A DNA stretch of 5,133 nucleotides from Methanobacteriota archaeon (GTDB taxonomy: Archaea > Thermoplasmatota > Thermoplasmata > RBG-16-68-12): the NCBI GenBank assembly GCA_005879015.1, contig VBMC01000147.1:1-5133 (forward strand), written 5' to 3'. Each line of letters opens with the position of its first letter. Positions within the stretch are counted from its first letter, which is position 1. Positions 1-5,133 of this stretch are shown here, piece by piece. The notes under the pieces are model-generated. The model did no database searches. It had not been told where the DNA came from and saw nothing but the letters and a program-made list of their open reading frames with translations. Position numbers and translations under genes: made by a program.

Positions 1-1
1 G

Positions 2-610
2 AAAGTGATCGTCGGCCAGAGCGGGGCGAAGGAGCTCGACATCGTCGCACCGGAGGACACCTGGCACGGGATGCGCATCGACGTCCAGGTCCACATGAAC
101 TCCGTGGGCGCTGCCTACAAGCTCTGGGCGAAGAAAATCGAAATCCTCCTGCGTTCCCAGGACGCATGGAAGATCAAGGCCGGCCTCGACCGCGGGGAGT
201 ACTCCGTCGGGATCGAGGGGCAGAAGGTCCGAATCGATCCGTCCATGGTCTCCTTCGTCGAGTCGGTTCCCGACCACGTCGTCGAGGAACCGTTCGAAGG
301 CGGCGTCGTGTACCTCGACACGCGGATGACGAAGGAACTGATCGCGGAAGGGTACGCCAAGGAGATCGTGGAACTCGTCCGCGAAGCGCGCAAGGACATG
401 AGCCTCGGGACCGAGCGCGTCGTCGACATCGAGCTGGTCGCAGGGAAGGACCTGCGGACGAAGTTGCAGCCCTGGAAAGACATGATTCTTCGCGACTCAA
501 ACGCACTCGATGTGCGGTTCGTCCAGGAGCCCGCCCAGGACGCGTACGTGATCGAAGCAGGACTCGGCGATGAGACGTTCCTCCTCGGCGTGCGCGCTGC
601 GGAAATGTAA
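2..610 (+). CDS. ileS: Isoleucyl-tRNA synthetase, C-terminal part (5' partial)
   Basis: This is the 3' end of a gene that enters from the left edge; 202 codons are visible from position 2 to the TAA at 608-610. The enzyme charges tRNA-Ile with isoleucine in the cytosol. The visible part lies beyond the Rossmann catalytic core, so the HIGH and KMSKS motifs are not expected here. What identifies it is the C-terminal region (DUF5915-like) of archaeal/eukaryotic-type IleRS. It includes a GEYSVGIEGQKVRIDPSMV stretch (about 203-244), then FVESVPD, then EGGVVYLDTRMTKELIAEG (about 296-352), followed by a charged helix ending in ARKDMSLG. This order of a short strand block, a 'VYLDT' strand and a 'L.AEGYA.E' helix is characteristic of IleRS. 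No start codon belongs to this segment; the GTG at 5 is an internal valine. The gene converges on the minus-strand surface-protein gene. I see no T-rich terminator in the 32-nt gap. Identification is by recalled family motifs, without a search. Confidence 0.85.
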   Translation, partial: KVIVGQSGAKELDIVAPEDTWHGMRIDVQVHMNSVGAAYKLWAKKIEILLRSQDAWKIKAGLDRGEYSVGIEGQKVRIDPSMVSFVESVPDHVVEEPFEGGVVYLDTRMTKELIAEGYAKEIVELVREARKDMSLGTERVVDIELVAGKDLRTKLQPWKDMILRDSNALDVRFVQEPAQDAYVIEAGLGDETFLLGVRAAEM

Positions 611-3394
611 CGTCGGTTCGCGCCAAGCATGCGAGGCGAGGCCTACGCCCTCCGTTGCGTGCGACGAAGGATCGCCAGTGCAACTGCAGCAGACGCCGCA
701 ATCACTAGGACGCCCCAGACCACCAGGACCGTCAGGTCGGGCGACGACGAAGCCGGCTGGACCGTCGGGCTCGGACCCCGCACGGTGATGATCGGTAGGG
801 TCTTTTCGGCCGAGGCTCCGTACGCATCCGTGACCTTGACCTTGGGCGTGTACGTTCCGGCCTGGGAGTATGCGTGGCTGGCCGTCGCTCCTGTCCCGGT
901 CGCCCCGTCGCCGAACTCCCAATGGTATGTGTATGGGCCACCCGCCCCGCCGGACGCAACCGCCGCGAACGAAATCGTATCGCCTTCGACGGCCGATGTC
1001 GTCGCGAGCGTGGCCATCGCGGTCACCTCCGAGATCGTCACCGTCAGCGCGATTGTGGCCGGCGCGCCGCCTCCAGCGGCATCGCGCTCCCGTTGCCGTC
1101 GCGGTAAAGGTGAGCTCCGTTCCGGGGCCAGCGTTCGGACGATCCACAGACGCAGCCACCGTAGGGAGGGGGTAGATCTCCACGACGACCGAGAACGTCG
1201 CGTGGTTTCCGCCGGCATCCGTGACGGTGCACGTGGCCGTCTTCGTCCCCGGCGATCCGTACGCGTGGGCAACCGCCGCTCCTTTCGCGCCGGTCTCATC
1301 GCCAAAGTCCCACGCGAACTCGTAGGGCTGTGTCCCGTCCCTCGCCATGCACGCGAACGACACAGCGATGCCAACGTGCGTCGCGGTCGAACCCGCGAAG
1401 GCATGGGCCGCGAGGGGCGCCGGCGGCGAGGTCGGACTCGAGATCGTCACGGTCACGGTATTCGCGGCGACGCCGCCCGCCGAATCTCGCGTCGTGACGA
1501 TGGCGGTGTACTGACCGGGATCCGTATAGGTGTGGGTCACCACGGCGCCGTCGCCCGATGAGCGGTCGCCAAATCCCCAGTTGTAGGAGAACCCGCCGGA
1601 CCCTCCAGTTGGGGTCGCGGTGAACGTGATTGGCGTTCCGGGTTCGGCACTCGTCCGGTCGGCGGTCGCGGTCACCGAAGGAAGCGCGTACACGGCGACC
1701 TCCACCGAGGCGGTGGCGTTCCCGCCGGACGCATCGACGACCGAGCAGGTCGCCGTCATCGTTCCTGAGGCGTCATATCGGTGGGTGGCGGTGTCGCCTG
1801 CGGCGGTGCCTCCGTCTCCGAAGTCCCAGGCGAATTCATACGGGCCAAACGGTGCGCTCCAGTCGGTCTTCGAGCAGGTAAAGGCAACGGCCATTCCGAC
1901 ATCCGTGTCGATCGGGTTCGCCGATGCCATGGCCTCGATCAGCGGGTGAATCTCAATCGTCGGGCCGACTAGCGTGTTGTCACCTAAGTCGGTCTCGTTC
2001 CGAAGCGCCGCGGCTTCGACCCGGAGTTGGTAGGACCCGGGCTCCACCGCCGAAGTGTTCCAGGTGAGGGAGACGCCAGCGAACGCATTCGGCGCGAGGT
2101 CTTGCACCGTCGCGGTGCGGACCAAGGTGGACCCCGCATACACGGTCACATCGACCGACTCCGTTTGCGTACCTTGATTCATGACCCAGCCGCCGACATC
2201 GATCGGGGTCCCGACCGCGGCGGAGAGCGGAGAGGCGCCGGCCTGCGTGACGGCAATGTCGTGAACGGGCGCGGGCGGGAGGGTCCAGAGGACCGCGTGA
2301 GGTGCGGCGTTCGACCCGGAAGCTTGTCCGACGATCCTTCCTGCGTTGCTGAGGTCGTCACCCGTGCTCTCGTACCCACCGGGGAGGGTCCCGAGGTCCG
2401 TCATCACCCCGGCGTCCCAGAGGAACGCGTGGTGCTCGCTCTTCGCGGTCGCGCTCCAACCGACGATTTGTCCCGCGTCGTTGATCCCAAACGCAAGGCT
2501 GATCCCGCCCCCGAGGTCCCCCAAATCCGTCATTTGGCCCCCGGACCACAGGAGCGCCCGTGCAGAGCCGGTCGCATTGAAACCGAAGCCGGCGACTTGG
2601 CCGGCCTCGTTGATGTCGTAGGCGACCCCCCACGTGAATCCCACCGGAGTCCCAAGGTCGGTCAAGGTCCCGTTTTCCCACAACCACGGGCGGAACGCGC
2701 TGCCGGACGTGTCTCCGCTCCACCCGACGATTTGTCCCGCGTTGCTGATTCCACTCGCATACACAGGTGGGCCGCCGAGGGTCCCGAGGTCCGTGATCGT
2801 CCCGTGGTCCCAGAGGAATCCTTGGCGCTCTCCGTTCATCGTGCCGACGATCTGGCCGTTGTCGTTGATCGCCAAGGCGGACCCATCCGGTTGCACGCCG
2901 AGATCCGTCATGACGCCATTCTCCCAGAGGAAGGCTCGCTGGTAACCCGACGCATCCGCGGTGCCCCCGACGATCTGGCCGGCCTCGTTCACATCATTCG
3001 CGAAGGCGGTCCCGCCGCCGAGGCTGCCCAGGTCGGTCATCGTCCCGTTCTCCCAGAGGGTCGCACGAGGGTTCCGGAAGTCGTCGTTTGTGCTCTCGCC
3101 CACGATTTGGCCCAGCTCGTTGACCGCGCGTGCGTGGCTGAACGAATCGAGCGATCCGAGGTCCTGGATGAAACCGTCCGCGGACGCGGAACGCGCGATC
3201 AGTGGAATCCCGGCAATCAGCGAAGCGATGACGAGGATCGCTGGAAGCATCGGCCGGCGTCGCGAGACCCATGGGCCGGACCTCGGGACACGGTCGCGGT
3301 ATCCTCCCCACGATGCCAAACCCAGGTGACCTTCACTCGCGACCGCCGATCGCTCCCCCTCACCCGAAGACTCTGTCACGCCGCACCCTCCCAC
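497..3394 (-). CDS. HAF-repeat/CARDB/PKD surface protein, out of frame after residue ~769
   Basis: The literal ORF starts at GTG 3394 and stops at TGA 499-497 (965 codons). Residues 1-48 are hydrophilic. Residues 45-72 look like a signal peptide (RRR, then a hydrophobic run MLPAILVIASLIAG, then a likely ARSASA/DG cleavage site). About seven HAF repeats follow at 78-371 (repeating GQIVG and LWENGTMTDLG motifs). A CARDB-like domain spans about 376-484, PKD domains lie at about 485-571, 572-653 and 661-743, and a fourth PKD starts at 744. These modules occur in secreted adhesive or structural surface proteins; the ligand is unknown. After about residue 769 the translation becomes an Arg/Gly/Asp-rich tail of about 196 residues with no domain character, overlapping the convergent ileS gene by 114 nt. 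The tail is very probably not native: the expected PKD end, fifth PKD and membrane helix continue in another frame down to 643. Alternative starts are GTG 3379, with GGAGG 7 nt upstream, and ATG 3250, directly at the signal peptide. Confidence 0.75.
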   Translation of the reverse strand: MGGCGVTESSGEGERSAVASEGHLGLASWGGYRDRVPRSGPWVSRRRPMLPAILVIASLIAGIPLIARSASADGFIQDLGSLDSFSHARAVNELGQIVGESTNDDFRNPRATLWENGTMTDLGSLGGGTAFANDVNEAGQIVGGTADASGYQRAFLWENGVMTDLGVQPDGSALAINDNGQIVGTMNGERQGFLWDHGTITDLGTLGGPPVYASGISNAGQIVGWSGDTSGSAFRPWLWENGTLTDLGTPVGFTWGVAYDINEAGQVAGFGFNATGSARALLWSGGQMTDLGDLGGGISLAFGINDAGQIVGWSATAKSEHHAFLWDAGVMTDLGTLPGGYESTGDDLSNAGRIVGQASGSNAAPHAVLWTLPPAPVHDIAVTQAGASPLSAAVGTPIDVGGWVMNQGTQTESVDVTVYAGSTLVRTATVQDLAPNAFAGVSLTWNTSAVEPGSYQLRVEAAALRNETDLGDNTLVGPTIEIHPLIEAMASANPIDTDVGMAVAFTCSKTDWSAPFGPYEFAWDFGDGGTAAGDTATHRYDASGTMTATCSVVDASGGNATASVEVAVYALPSVTATADRTSAEPGTPITFTATPTGGSGGFSYNWGFGDRSSGDGAVVTHTYTDPGQYTAIVTTRDSAGGVAANTVTVTISSPTSPPAPLAAHAFAGSTATHVGIAVSFACMARDGTQPYEFAWDFGDETGAKGAAVAHAYGSPGTKTATCTVTDAGGNHATFSVVVEIYPLPTVAASVDRPNAGPGTELTFTATATGARCRWRRRAGHNRADGDDLGGDRDGHARDDIGRRRRYDFVRGGCVRRGGWPIHIPLGVRRRGDRDRSDGQPRILPGRNVHAQGQGHGCVRSLGRKDPTDHHRAGSEPDGPAGFVVARPDGPGGLGRPSDCGVCCSCTGDPSSHATEGVGLASHAWREPTLHFRSAHAEEERLIAESCFDHVRVLGGLLDEPHIECV
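643..1083 (-). pseudogene. Detached 3' part of the surface-protein gene: PKD4 end, PKD5, TM anchor
   Basis: This is the true 3' end of the gene that starts at 3394, separated from it by a frame break. From the Asp codon at 1083-1081 the frame reads DAAGGGAPATIALTVTISEV, the last strand of the fourth PKD domain. A complete fifth PKD domain follows (about 1020-781) with the core YTYHWEFGDG and the closing KVKVTDAYG. A short Ser/Pro-rich linker comes next, then a hydrophobic helix (about 738-670, DLTVLVVWGVLVIAASAA) and a basic tail RRTQRRA ending at TAG 645-643. This is a typical C-terminal membrane anchor with the positive charges kept inside. The segment has no plausible start of its own. An ATG lies upstream in the same frame at 1404, but the 1404-1084 part is Arg-rich and antiparallel to PKD coding in the main frame, so it is not a separate gene. 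With the break repaired the protein would be about 950 residues. Confidence 0.8.
1021..1435 (-). repeat. PKD pair, second copy (PKD3 + internally deleted PKD4)
   Basis: This is the second copy of the pair. PKD3 (residues about 661-743) has VGIAVSFAC, YEFAWDFGDE and TKTATCTVTDAGG, with cysteines C682 and C722 matching C507 and C550 of PKD1. PKD4 begins like PKD2 (AGPGTELTFTATATG) and ends like PKD2 (RDAAGG, then TVTIS), but its centre is absent. Between the shared Gly codon (1090-1088) and the shared Asp codon (1083-1081) there are 4 nt, where PKD2 has 117 nt (1603-1487). The net loss of 113 nt is not a multiple of three and accounts for the frame break. The lost part includes the conserved W.FGDG core of the domain. 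Confidence 0.75.
1436..1942 (-). repeat. PKD pair, first copy (PKD1 + PKD2)
   Basis: This segment encodes residues 485-653, two PKD domains of different subtype. PKD1 has VGMAVAFTC, YEFAWDFGDG and TMTATCSVVDA. PKD2 has AEPGTPITFTATPTGGSGG, FSYNWGFGD, TYTDPGQYTAIV and RDSAGG. The same order of subtypes follows immediately in the next segment, so the pair looks like a tandem duplication of about 500 nt that later diverged. PKD1 carries two cysteines (C507, C550) at positions that would pair across the sandwich as in an Ig fold, while PKD2 has none. Confidence 0.7.
2282..3163 (-). repeat. Tandem HAF repeats (about seven copies, coding)
   Basis: The protein repeats a unit of about 37-45 residues made of two motifs. 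One is N(D/E)xGQIVG, seen near residues 91-99, 135-143, 176-184, 216-224, 261-269 (as GQVAG), 304-312 and 348-356 (as GRIVG). The other is (F/L)LWENGxMTDLG, seen near 113, 156, 194, 238, 282 and 325, with a degenerate last copy at 368. This is the pattern of the extracellular HAF repeat family (TIGR02913). The copies have diverged in DNA sequence, but similar words recur on the plus strand, such as gatttgtcccgcg (2467, 2731) and ggtccgtcat. The family is a known extracellular module of unknown ligand, possibly folding as a beta-propeller-like array. That fold is an inference. Confidence 0.8.
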
Positions 3395-3414
3395 GGGGGA
3401 TATTGGCGAGGGAT

Positions 3415-3428
3415 GTGATAAAGTAACG
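3415..3428 (-). promoter_or_regulatory. Archaeal TATA-like promoter of the surface-protein gene
   Basis: Read on the minus strand, the sequence is CGTTACTTTATCAC. The CTTTATC core (3423-3417) is centred at 3420, 26 nt upstream of the GTG at 3394. This is the usual distance from an archaeal TATA box to the transcription start, so the mRNA probably begins at or next to that GTG (leaderless). The alternative is a very short leader carrying GGAGG ahead of GTG 3379. Confidence 0.55.
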
Positions 3429-3458
3429 ATTCGTTTGCGTTCGTCCGAGAGTCAATCC

Positions 3459-3471
3459 CTCGGTATCCGAG
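3459..3471. repeat. Short inverted repeat in the divergent intergenic region
   Basis: CTCGG-TAT-CCGAG is a perfect 5-bp inverted repeat with a 3-nt spacer. A further CCGAG lies 5' of it at 3445-3449. It sits about 36 nt upstream of the surface-gene TATA element and about 80 nt before the FEN1 element, where an operator could lie. In GC-rich DNA a repeat this short can arise by chance. Confidence 0.25.
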
Positions 3472-3544
3472 CGGAACCTGAGCTCCCTGTGGACACGCGT
3501 GACCCGCAATGGCCAGAGTACACCCGGTGCGCGGCCGCGGTCGA

Positions 3545-3560
3545 GAGGGACTTGAGTACT
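3545..3560 (+). promoter_or_regulatory. Weak TATA-like promoter of the FEN1 gene
   Basis: A purine-rich stretch (agaggga) is followed by CTTGAGT at 3551-3557, centred 26 nt before the FEN1 ATG. It is a poor match to a TATA box, but its first bases and its distance match the better elements upstream of the surface-protein and DUF92 genes. No Shine-Dalgarno sequence lies before the ATG, which suits a leaderless transcript. Confidence 0.3.
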
Positions 3561-3579
3561 GCACCCCTTCTGACGGCCG

Positions 3580-4602
3580 ATGGGGATCAACCTCTCGGAT
3601 ATCGTCGTCCTCGAACCCCGCAAACTCGAGGATTTCTCGGGAAAGGTATTGGCGATCGACGCCTTCAACACCCTGTACCAGTTCCTCGCGATCATCCGGC
3701 AGCCGAACGGCACGCCCCTCATGGACCGCCAAGGTCGGGTGACGTCGCACTTGTCCGGACTCATCTACCGCCTGTCGAACTTCGTCGAGGCTGGCATCAA
3801 GCCCGTCTTCGTCTTCGACGGAGAGCCGCCGCGGCTCAAGGCGCGGACGATCCGGTCCCGCGGAGAGATCAAACGGAGGGCGGAGCGGGAGTGGCGGGAA
3901 GCCGTCGAAATCGGAGACCTCGCGACGGCGCGGACGAAGGCCATGCAGACGTCCCGACTCACGGGCGAGATGATTGACCAATCGAAACGCCTCCTGGAAC
4001 TCCTCGGGGTCCCCGCTGTGCAGGCGCCGGGGGAGGGCGAGGCCCAGGCGAGCGCAATGGCCCGAAGCGGGACCGCGCACGCGGCCGCGTCGCAGGACTT
4101 CGACGCTCTCCTGTTCGGTTCCCCTCGACTCGTGAAGAACCTCGCCATTAGCGGCCGGCGGAAACTGCCACGAAAGGAGGTCTTCGTGGAGGTCCACCCG
4201 GAGGAGATCTCCCTCGAGGCGACCCTCGCGAACTTGGGGATCTCGCGCGAACAACTCGTCGACATGGGCCTCTTGATCGGCACCGACTTCAACGAAGGCG
4301 TGCGAGGCATCGGTCCGAAGAAGGCGCTCGCCTTGATCAAGAAACATGAGACCCTGGAAGGTGCCCTGTCGGAGCTCGGCGTCGACATCGAGTCGAAGGA
4401 CGAGGTCCGCAAGATCTTCCTCTTCCCGAACGTCCTCGACCAGGTGGAGATCGCATTCCGTGATCCCGACCCGGACGGCGTCCGGACAATGTTGTGCGAC
4501 GAATTCGACTTCTCGCGGGAGCGGATCGACGCGGCATTGGCGAAGTTCGGAGCTTCGCGGTCGGAACAAAAACAGAGGTCTTTGGACGCCTGGTTCGGCT
4601 AG
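3580..4602 (+). CDS. fen: Flap endonuclease 1 (FEN1)
   Basis: This is a structure-specific 5' nuclease that removes 5' flaps during Okazaki-fragment maturation and long-patch base-excision repair, acting with PCNA. It has 340 codons, the usual archaeal length. The N-terminal domain starts MGINLSDIV. The expected metal-binding acids are all present: D27 (IDAFN), D80 (VFDGEPP), E152 and E154 (PGEGEAQ), D173 and D175 (SQDFDALLFG) and D236 (GTDFNEG). Y33, R40, K87 and R94 match the substrate-handling residues Y40, R47, K93 and R100 of human FEN1. The helical arch falls at about 85-130. The H2TH region follows D236 (GVRGIGPKKALALIKKHE). The C-terminus is a PIP box, QRSLDAWFG (332-340), for the PCNA sliding clamp. 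The start is ATG 3580; an in-frame TGA at 3571-3573 excludes a longer protein. It is divergent from the surface-protein gene and 50 nt upstream of the DUF92 gene. Nothing suggests loss of function. Confidence 0.97.
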   Translation: MGINLSDIVVLEPRKLEDFSGKVLAIDAFNTLYQFLAIIRQPNGTPLMDRQGRVTSHLSGLIYRLSNFVEAGIKPVFVFDGEPPRLKARTIRSRGEIKRRAEREWREAVEIGDLATARTKAMQTSRLTGEMIDQSKRLLELLGVPAVQAPGEGEAQASAMARSGTAHAAASQDFDALLFGSPRLVKNLAISGRRKLPRKEVFVEVHPEEISLEATLANLGISREQLVDMGLLIGTDFNEGVRGIGPKKALALIKKHETLEGALSELGVDIESKDEVRKIFLFPNVLDQVEIAFRDPDPDGVRTMLCDEFDFSRERIDAALAKFGASRSEQKQRSLDAWFG

Positions 4603-4609
4603 GGCGAAC

Positions 4610-4630
4610 CGGGAGGGAAAGGCTTTAACG
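4610..4630 (+). promoter_or_regulatory. Archaeal BRE/TATA-like promoter of the DUF92 gene
   Basis: A purine-rich BRE-like run (gggagggaaagg) leads into CTTTAAC at 4623-4629, centred 27 nt upstream of GTG 4653. The spacing and the CTTTA core match the element of the surface-protein gene. This suggests a leaderless mRNA beginning at the GTG, so this gene need not depend on read-through from FEN1. Confidence 0.5.
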
Positions 4631-4652
4631 GGCACCCACTTTGCCCGCGCCA

Positions 4653-5133
4653 GTGCCGCTGGATTTCGTGTCCTCCGTGCTCATCAGTGTGTTCCTGACG
4701 GGGGTCCTGAGCGCCCTCGCCTACTATCGGAACGTGCTGACATGGGACGGGAGTCTCGCGGCCTTCGTCGTCGGCATGGTGATCGGAATCTTCGGTGACG
4801 TGACCTGGCTGTTCCTCCTCCTCTTCTTCCTCCTCTCCAGCTTCCTCGCGACGCGGTACCGGTTCGCTCTGAAGGAAGCGATGGGCGTGCAGGAAGGGAT
4901 CCGCGGGGAGCGCCGATCCACGAACGTGCTCGCGAACGGCGTGGCGCTGATGGCCGTCGCGGTCCTGTCCCTGGTCCAACCGCCGGGCTTCCCGCGGGTG
5001 ATCAGCGGCGTCGTCTTCCTGTCGGCCCTCTCCGTGGCCGGGTCCGACACCCTCGCGAGCGAGATCGGCGTCCTCTCCCGGCACACGTACCTCATCACGA
5101 ACGGGAAACCGGTCCCTCCGGGGACGGACGGCG
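4653..5133 (+). CDS. DUF92 family (TIGR00297) integral membrane protein, 3' partial
   Basis: 160 codons are visible before the right edge. Hydrophobic segments lie at about residues 5-25, 34-67 (probably two helices, with a run of Leu/Phe at 53-61), 92-108 and 116-130. Family motifs are present in order: LTWDGSLAAFVVG (29-41), SSFLATRYR (62-70), a basic loop with GERRSTNVLANG (85-96), SDTLASEIG (131-139) and LITNGKPVPPGTDG at the edge. In most members I recall, the SDTLASE motif reads ADTxASE. The family includes plant VTE6, a phytyl-phosphate kinase in chlorophyll-phytol salvage. A role in isoprenoid-phosphate metabolism, perhaps for archaeal lipids, is plausible here but not shown by the sequence. 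The GTG at 4653 is chosen over the in-frame TTG at 4641 because it lies 27 nt from the promoter element; an in-frame TAA at 4626-4628 limits any extension. Gaps with FEN1 are small, but co-function is not implied. Confidence 0.85.
   Translation, partial: MPLDFVSSVLISVFLTGVLSALAYYRNVLTWDGSLAAFVVGMVIGIFGDVTWLFLLLFFLLSSFLATRYRFALKEAMGVQEGIRGERRSTNVLANGVALMAVAVLSLVQPPGFPRVISGVVFLSALSVAGSDTLASEIGVLSRHTYLITNGKPVPPGTDG

Noticed and set aside
611..642. Terminator between the convergent genes
   Set aside because: The 32-nt gap has no T-run and no convincing hairpin on either strand.
497..1087. The 196-residue C-terminal tail of the literal surface-protein ORF as a real domain
   Set aside because: It is out of frame with PKD5 and the transmembrane anchor, is rich in Arg/Gly/Asp, and overlaps ileS by 114 nt, all expected of a frame break.
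1081..1090. Programmed frameshifting or phase variation at the break
   Set aside because: There is no slippery heptamer, homopolymer or short tandem repeat at the junction, and a whole domain core is missing, which a ribosomal frameshift would not restore.
629..1561. Plus-strand open frame of 310 codons opposite the PKD region
   Set aside because: It runs antisense to clear PKD domains and the membrane anchor, and its translation resembles no family.
2027..3418. Long plus-strand open frame opposite the HAF repeats (463 codons)
   Set aside because: Its composition is Arg/Asp/Pro-rich with no domain character. It exists because the repeated, GC-rich HAF coding sequence on the minus strand has few stops in the opposite frame.
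3395..3579. tRNA or small RNA in the divergent intergenic region
   Set aside because: I found no T-loop-like GGTTCGA word, cloverleaf or C/D box pair. Only promoter-like elements and a short dyad are visible.
3376..4635. Minus-strand open frame of 419 codons covering FEN1
   Set aside because: It is antisense to a complete FEN1 with all catalytic residues. Its protein has the Arg/Leu/Asp-rich look of a shadow frame.

Overview
This window most likely comes from an archaeon, probably a GC-rich member of the Thermoplasmatota known mainly from metagenomes. The evidence is an archaeal/eukaryotic-type flap endonuclease 1 (FEN1) with a C-terminal PCNA-binding box, the C-terminus of an archaeal-style isoleucyl-tRNA synthetase, and a DUF92 membrane protein. 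Archaeal TATA-like elements also sit about 26 nt from GTG or ATG starts, the layout of leaderless transcripts. The phylum is an inference from this combination; no rRNA or other decisive marker is present.

Layout from left to right. Positions 2-610 (+) hold the last ~200 residues of isoleucyl-tRNA synthetase, with the 5' end outside the window. Only 32 nt separate it from the end of a convergent minus-strand gene at 643-3394. That gene encodes a large exported, probably membrane-anchored surface protein: signal peptide, about seven HAF repeats, a CARDB domain, five PKD-type domains and a C-terminal transmembrane helix. Its reading frame is broken near 1084-1090, where about 113 nt from the middle of the fourth PKD domain appear to be missing. 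The literal ORF therefore runs out of frame into the synthetase gene and stops at 497, while the fifth PKD domain and the membrane anchor remain in another frame down to 643.

A 185-nt divergent intergenic region (3395-3579) carries the surface-gene promoter and a weaker FEN1 promoter. FEN1 occupies 3580-4602 (+) and looks intact, with all seven catalytic acidic residues checked present. After a 50-nt gap containing its own TATA-like element, a DUF92/TIGR00297 membrane protein starts at GTG 4653 and runs off the right edge.

The genes do not form an obvious pathway. They look like two housekeeping genes (ileS, fen), a probable lipid-related membrane enzyme and an inserted cell-surface protein gene. 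I do not see a convincing new biological system. The items most worth a second look are the internal deletion and frame break in the surface protein, its modular architecture with a duplicated PKD pair, and the shared promoter geometry.
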